This document shows positions 62,501 through 64,000 of a stretch of DNA of 64,000 nt, in pieces (within the stretch, counting starts at the first letter, position 1; the number at the start of each line of letters is the position of its first letter). The position numbers and the translations under genes were made by a program. Location: positions 383,597 to 447,596 of the forward strand of contig VSDK01000621.1 of the NCBI GenBank assembly GCA_009767595.1, read 5' to 3'. The notes under the pieces were generated by a model. It was not told where the DNA came from and did not search any database. It was given only the letters and a program-made list of their open reading frames with translations. This DNA is from Symbiodinium kawagutii. Lineage: Eukaryota; Sar; Dinophyceae; Suessiales; Symbiodiniaceae.

Positions 62501-62714
62501 ACAAACAAATGTGAAACATGGGCCAAACCTGAACCATCCATCCACAAAATCATCTAATCTCATCGCAATCCATTGCCAAAGGTGAGCCTACCTCACACCA
62601 TCAAGGCGGCTAAATGGCGATGCAACAAACGCCATGCCTCTTTCTGCCTCCTCACAGTGTATGCTTCACGGGCCTCAGCAAAAAATTTGGCGGAGGCCGC
62701 GCAAAGGCTGGAGC

Positions 62715-62820
62715 GTCATGTCCATCAGCGTCATGTCCATCAGTGTCATGTCCATCTTTCCATTCTCCCATGACATCCCATGACATCCCATGACATCCCA
62801 TGACATCCCATCACATCCTG
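62715..62820. repeat. Two adjacent short tandem repeats
   Basis: Three GTCATGTCCATCAGC-like units (about 15 bp), then five CATCCCATGA units (10 bp). Confidence 0.92.
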
Positions 62821-63073
62821 ACGAAGCACCCCGGCAGATTTGCGAGGGATTTCCACCAGCCACTCCCAGGGAACTCCGCGTCCAGGCCTTACCCAATTTC
62901 AGCATCCCCGTTGGCATTTGGCAAGAGGGGTTGTGATCAGCTTTTTCTACCTGCAATGTGGGGGGGAATAAGCAAAATAACGACAAAAACTGCAGTATCT
63001 ATGTAAATGACAAGCTACTACAAAAGAGAGGGGCGTCGCAAAAGGAAATTTCAACAACGTAATGCAGGGCGAG

Positions 63074-63280
63074 TCAGTCAAAGACACTGCCGAAATTCAA
63101 CCAATAACCCTTCCCAAAGGGCCCCGACAAAACCCCCTGGCCAATTATTCCGCTGAGCTGCGTCAAAGCCACATGAAGTGACATCCTGCTCTTCCCGGTG
63201 GCCGAGATGAACTTCTTCTGGCATTCAGACCTGCAGATAGAATCAGGCTCGGGAGGATTTTGGAAACCTGTTTTAGTCAC
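63074..63280 (-). CDS. Unidentified exon candidate
   Basis: Minus-strand frame of about 65 residues ending in TGA, containing SECQKKFISATGKSRMSLHV and HVALTQLSGIIGQGVL. Composition is protein-like, and the other two frames are interrupted. It may be the 3' exon of a gene that continues to the right. No family recognised. Confidence 0.35.
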   Translation of the reverse strand: MTKTGFQNPPEPDSICRSECQKKFISATGKSRMSLHVALTQLSGIIGQGVLSGPFGKGYWLNFGSVFD

Positions 63281-63454
63281 CCATTCAGCGCAACAGAAAA
63301 AACAACAGTATTCAACGCTGCCTCCACAACTTCATCCCCTCATCATAAGCCGGGTGTCCAGCCAATTCGCCGCACTTATCCTGAGCAAAGAATGACAGTC
63401 AAAAGAATTCCAAGTTTTTTTGAATGTCTCCTATCCTTTTCCAAGTTTTGGAAT

Positions 63455-63555
63455 ACCTTTTTGGGGTATCGGTTGTAGGCTGTCCCCTCTCGTTTTTCGA
63501 GTAAAATCGACAAAACATGTCTCCATGTAGCGCTTAAAAGAAGCAAACTTGACTA
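63455..63555. repeat. Second copy of the 61035-61165 dispersed repeat
   Basis: TTTTTGGGGTATCGGTTGTA, then GTCCCCTCTCGTTTTTCGAG and CTCCATGTAGCGCTTAA. Confidence 0.7.
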
Positions 63556-63884
63556 TAATCTTGTCTCTGCTTCACGCCATGCCAAATCATGCCAAAACAA
63601 TGCGGTCAGGGCTCACAGCGCAACGGTCTCTCTGGCTGTTTGAGCATGGCTTTGGCGGAAGAAAGGATGCGTCTGCCCAAATGGTTTGGTCAAGCCAAAC
63701 AGCTTCGGGTCAGCATCTGCTTTCCCCACTGGAACCATCTGCATATGAGCGATGCAAAAAAAATTGAGCGCAAAAGCTGATCATCACCAACTACTACTAT
63801 CATTTTTTAACCATCACCATCCATCACCAACCACTCTTCACCAGTGACCACAGCTTTGACTGAAAGTCAAATCAGATCAGGAAG

Positions 63885-64000
63885 TTGAGCCGCTACACTC
63901 CACCGAGACATCTTCGTATTTGTCGCACTTGCCGCAGGGCTGAGATAGTTTGTTGGTGTGGGCCCTGCACTCCCCACAGACATTAAGGATATGCAAGGAC
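63885..64000 (-). CDS. Cysteine-rich exon running off the right edge
   Basis: The minus strand reads CGECRAHTNKLSQPCGKCDK, with CxxC pairs spaced like a small zinc-binding site, followed by YEDVSVECSG. The frame is open to the window edge. It is probably an internal exon of a gene lying mostly outside the window. Identity unknown. Confidence 0.4.

Larger units (their letters stand above)
57700..63070. other. Repeat-dominated stretch without a supported gene
   Basis: Holds a (CAT)n tract, four dispersed and about three tandemly arranged family-5 elements, a 250-bp duplication, a 285-bp tandem array and short tandem repeats. MITE-1, MITE-2, MITE-4 and family-3 elements, frequent left of 51.7 kb, are not seen here, so this is a compositionally different domain. 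Confidence 0.55.

Overview
The window looks like nuclear DNA of a dinoflagellate of the Symbiodinium type. The two best-resolved genes only read through if introns begin with GT, GC or GA and end in AG, usually before a G. Coding sequence is cut into many very short exons. Almost every supported gene lies on the minus strand, and introns and spacers are packed with short inverted-repeat elements. A Ty1/copia retrotransposon of the dinoflagellate kind is present. No rRNA, tRNA or CRISPR array was recognised.

Layout, left to right. 1.66-28.1 kb: a calcium-dependent protein kinase (CDPK) gene on the minus strand, reconstructed as 26 exons encoding 500 residues with a complete kinase domain and four EF-hands. 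Its intron 7 is 15.9 kb long and holds (a) coding-looking minus-strand exons of an unidentified gene at 9.9-15.1 kb and (b) a copia element at 16,242-23,062 on the plus strand, flanked by the 5-bp duplication CCATG and inserted into an older MITE. The copia element has an extra methyltransferase-like domain between protease and integrase. It also carries a complete 228-codon ORF in the +1 frame between integrase and reverse transcriptase. Its RNase H end is fused to a truncated 3' LTR. 29.9-37.9 kb: a second kinase-like gene (minus) with HRN and DFQ in place of HRD and DFG, so probably a pseudokinase. 40.0-49.2 kb: a complete M1 aminopeptidase gene (minus, 13 exons, 905 residues); an intronless cysteine-rich membrane-protein gene lies inside its intron 7, and the peptidase reading frame ends inside a MITE. 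49.6-56.4 kb: exons of unidentified minus-strand genes, including the C-terminal part of a polytopic membrane protein. 56.8-64 kb: mainly repeats (microsatellites, a 285-bp tandem array, 76-78-bp elements with intron-like ends), with a few minus-strand exon candidates and a CxxC exon running off the right edge.

Repeat families: MITE-1 (about 100 bp, TIR like GGTGTTTCTCAA, 26 copies), MITE-2 (about 120 bp, TIR like ATGGCTATGGGTCAA, 6 copies), family 3 (about 80 bp, TAGCTCC/TCGCTCC, 4 copies), MITE-4 (about 100 bp, TIR like TGTGCCAAGCCATA, 3 copies) and family 5 (76-78 bp, GGGTCTAA...TCAGACCC, about 7 copies, all right of 58.9 kb). The genes do not form an operon or a pathway. What they share is orientation, non-canonical splicing and heavy invasion by small elements, as expected of dinoflagellate unidirectional gene clusters. 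All exon joins are predictions from reading frame and protein family; no transcript evidence was available.
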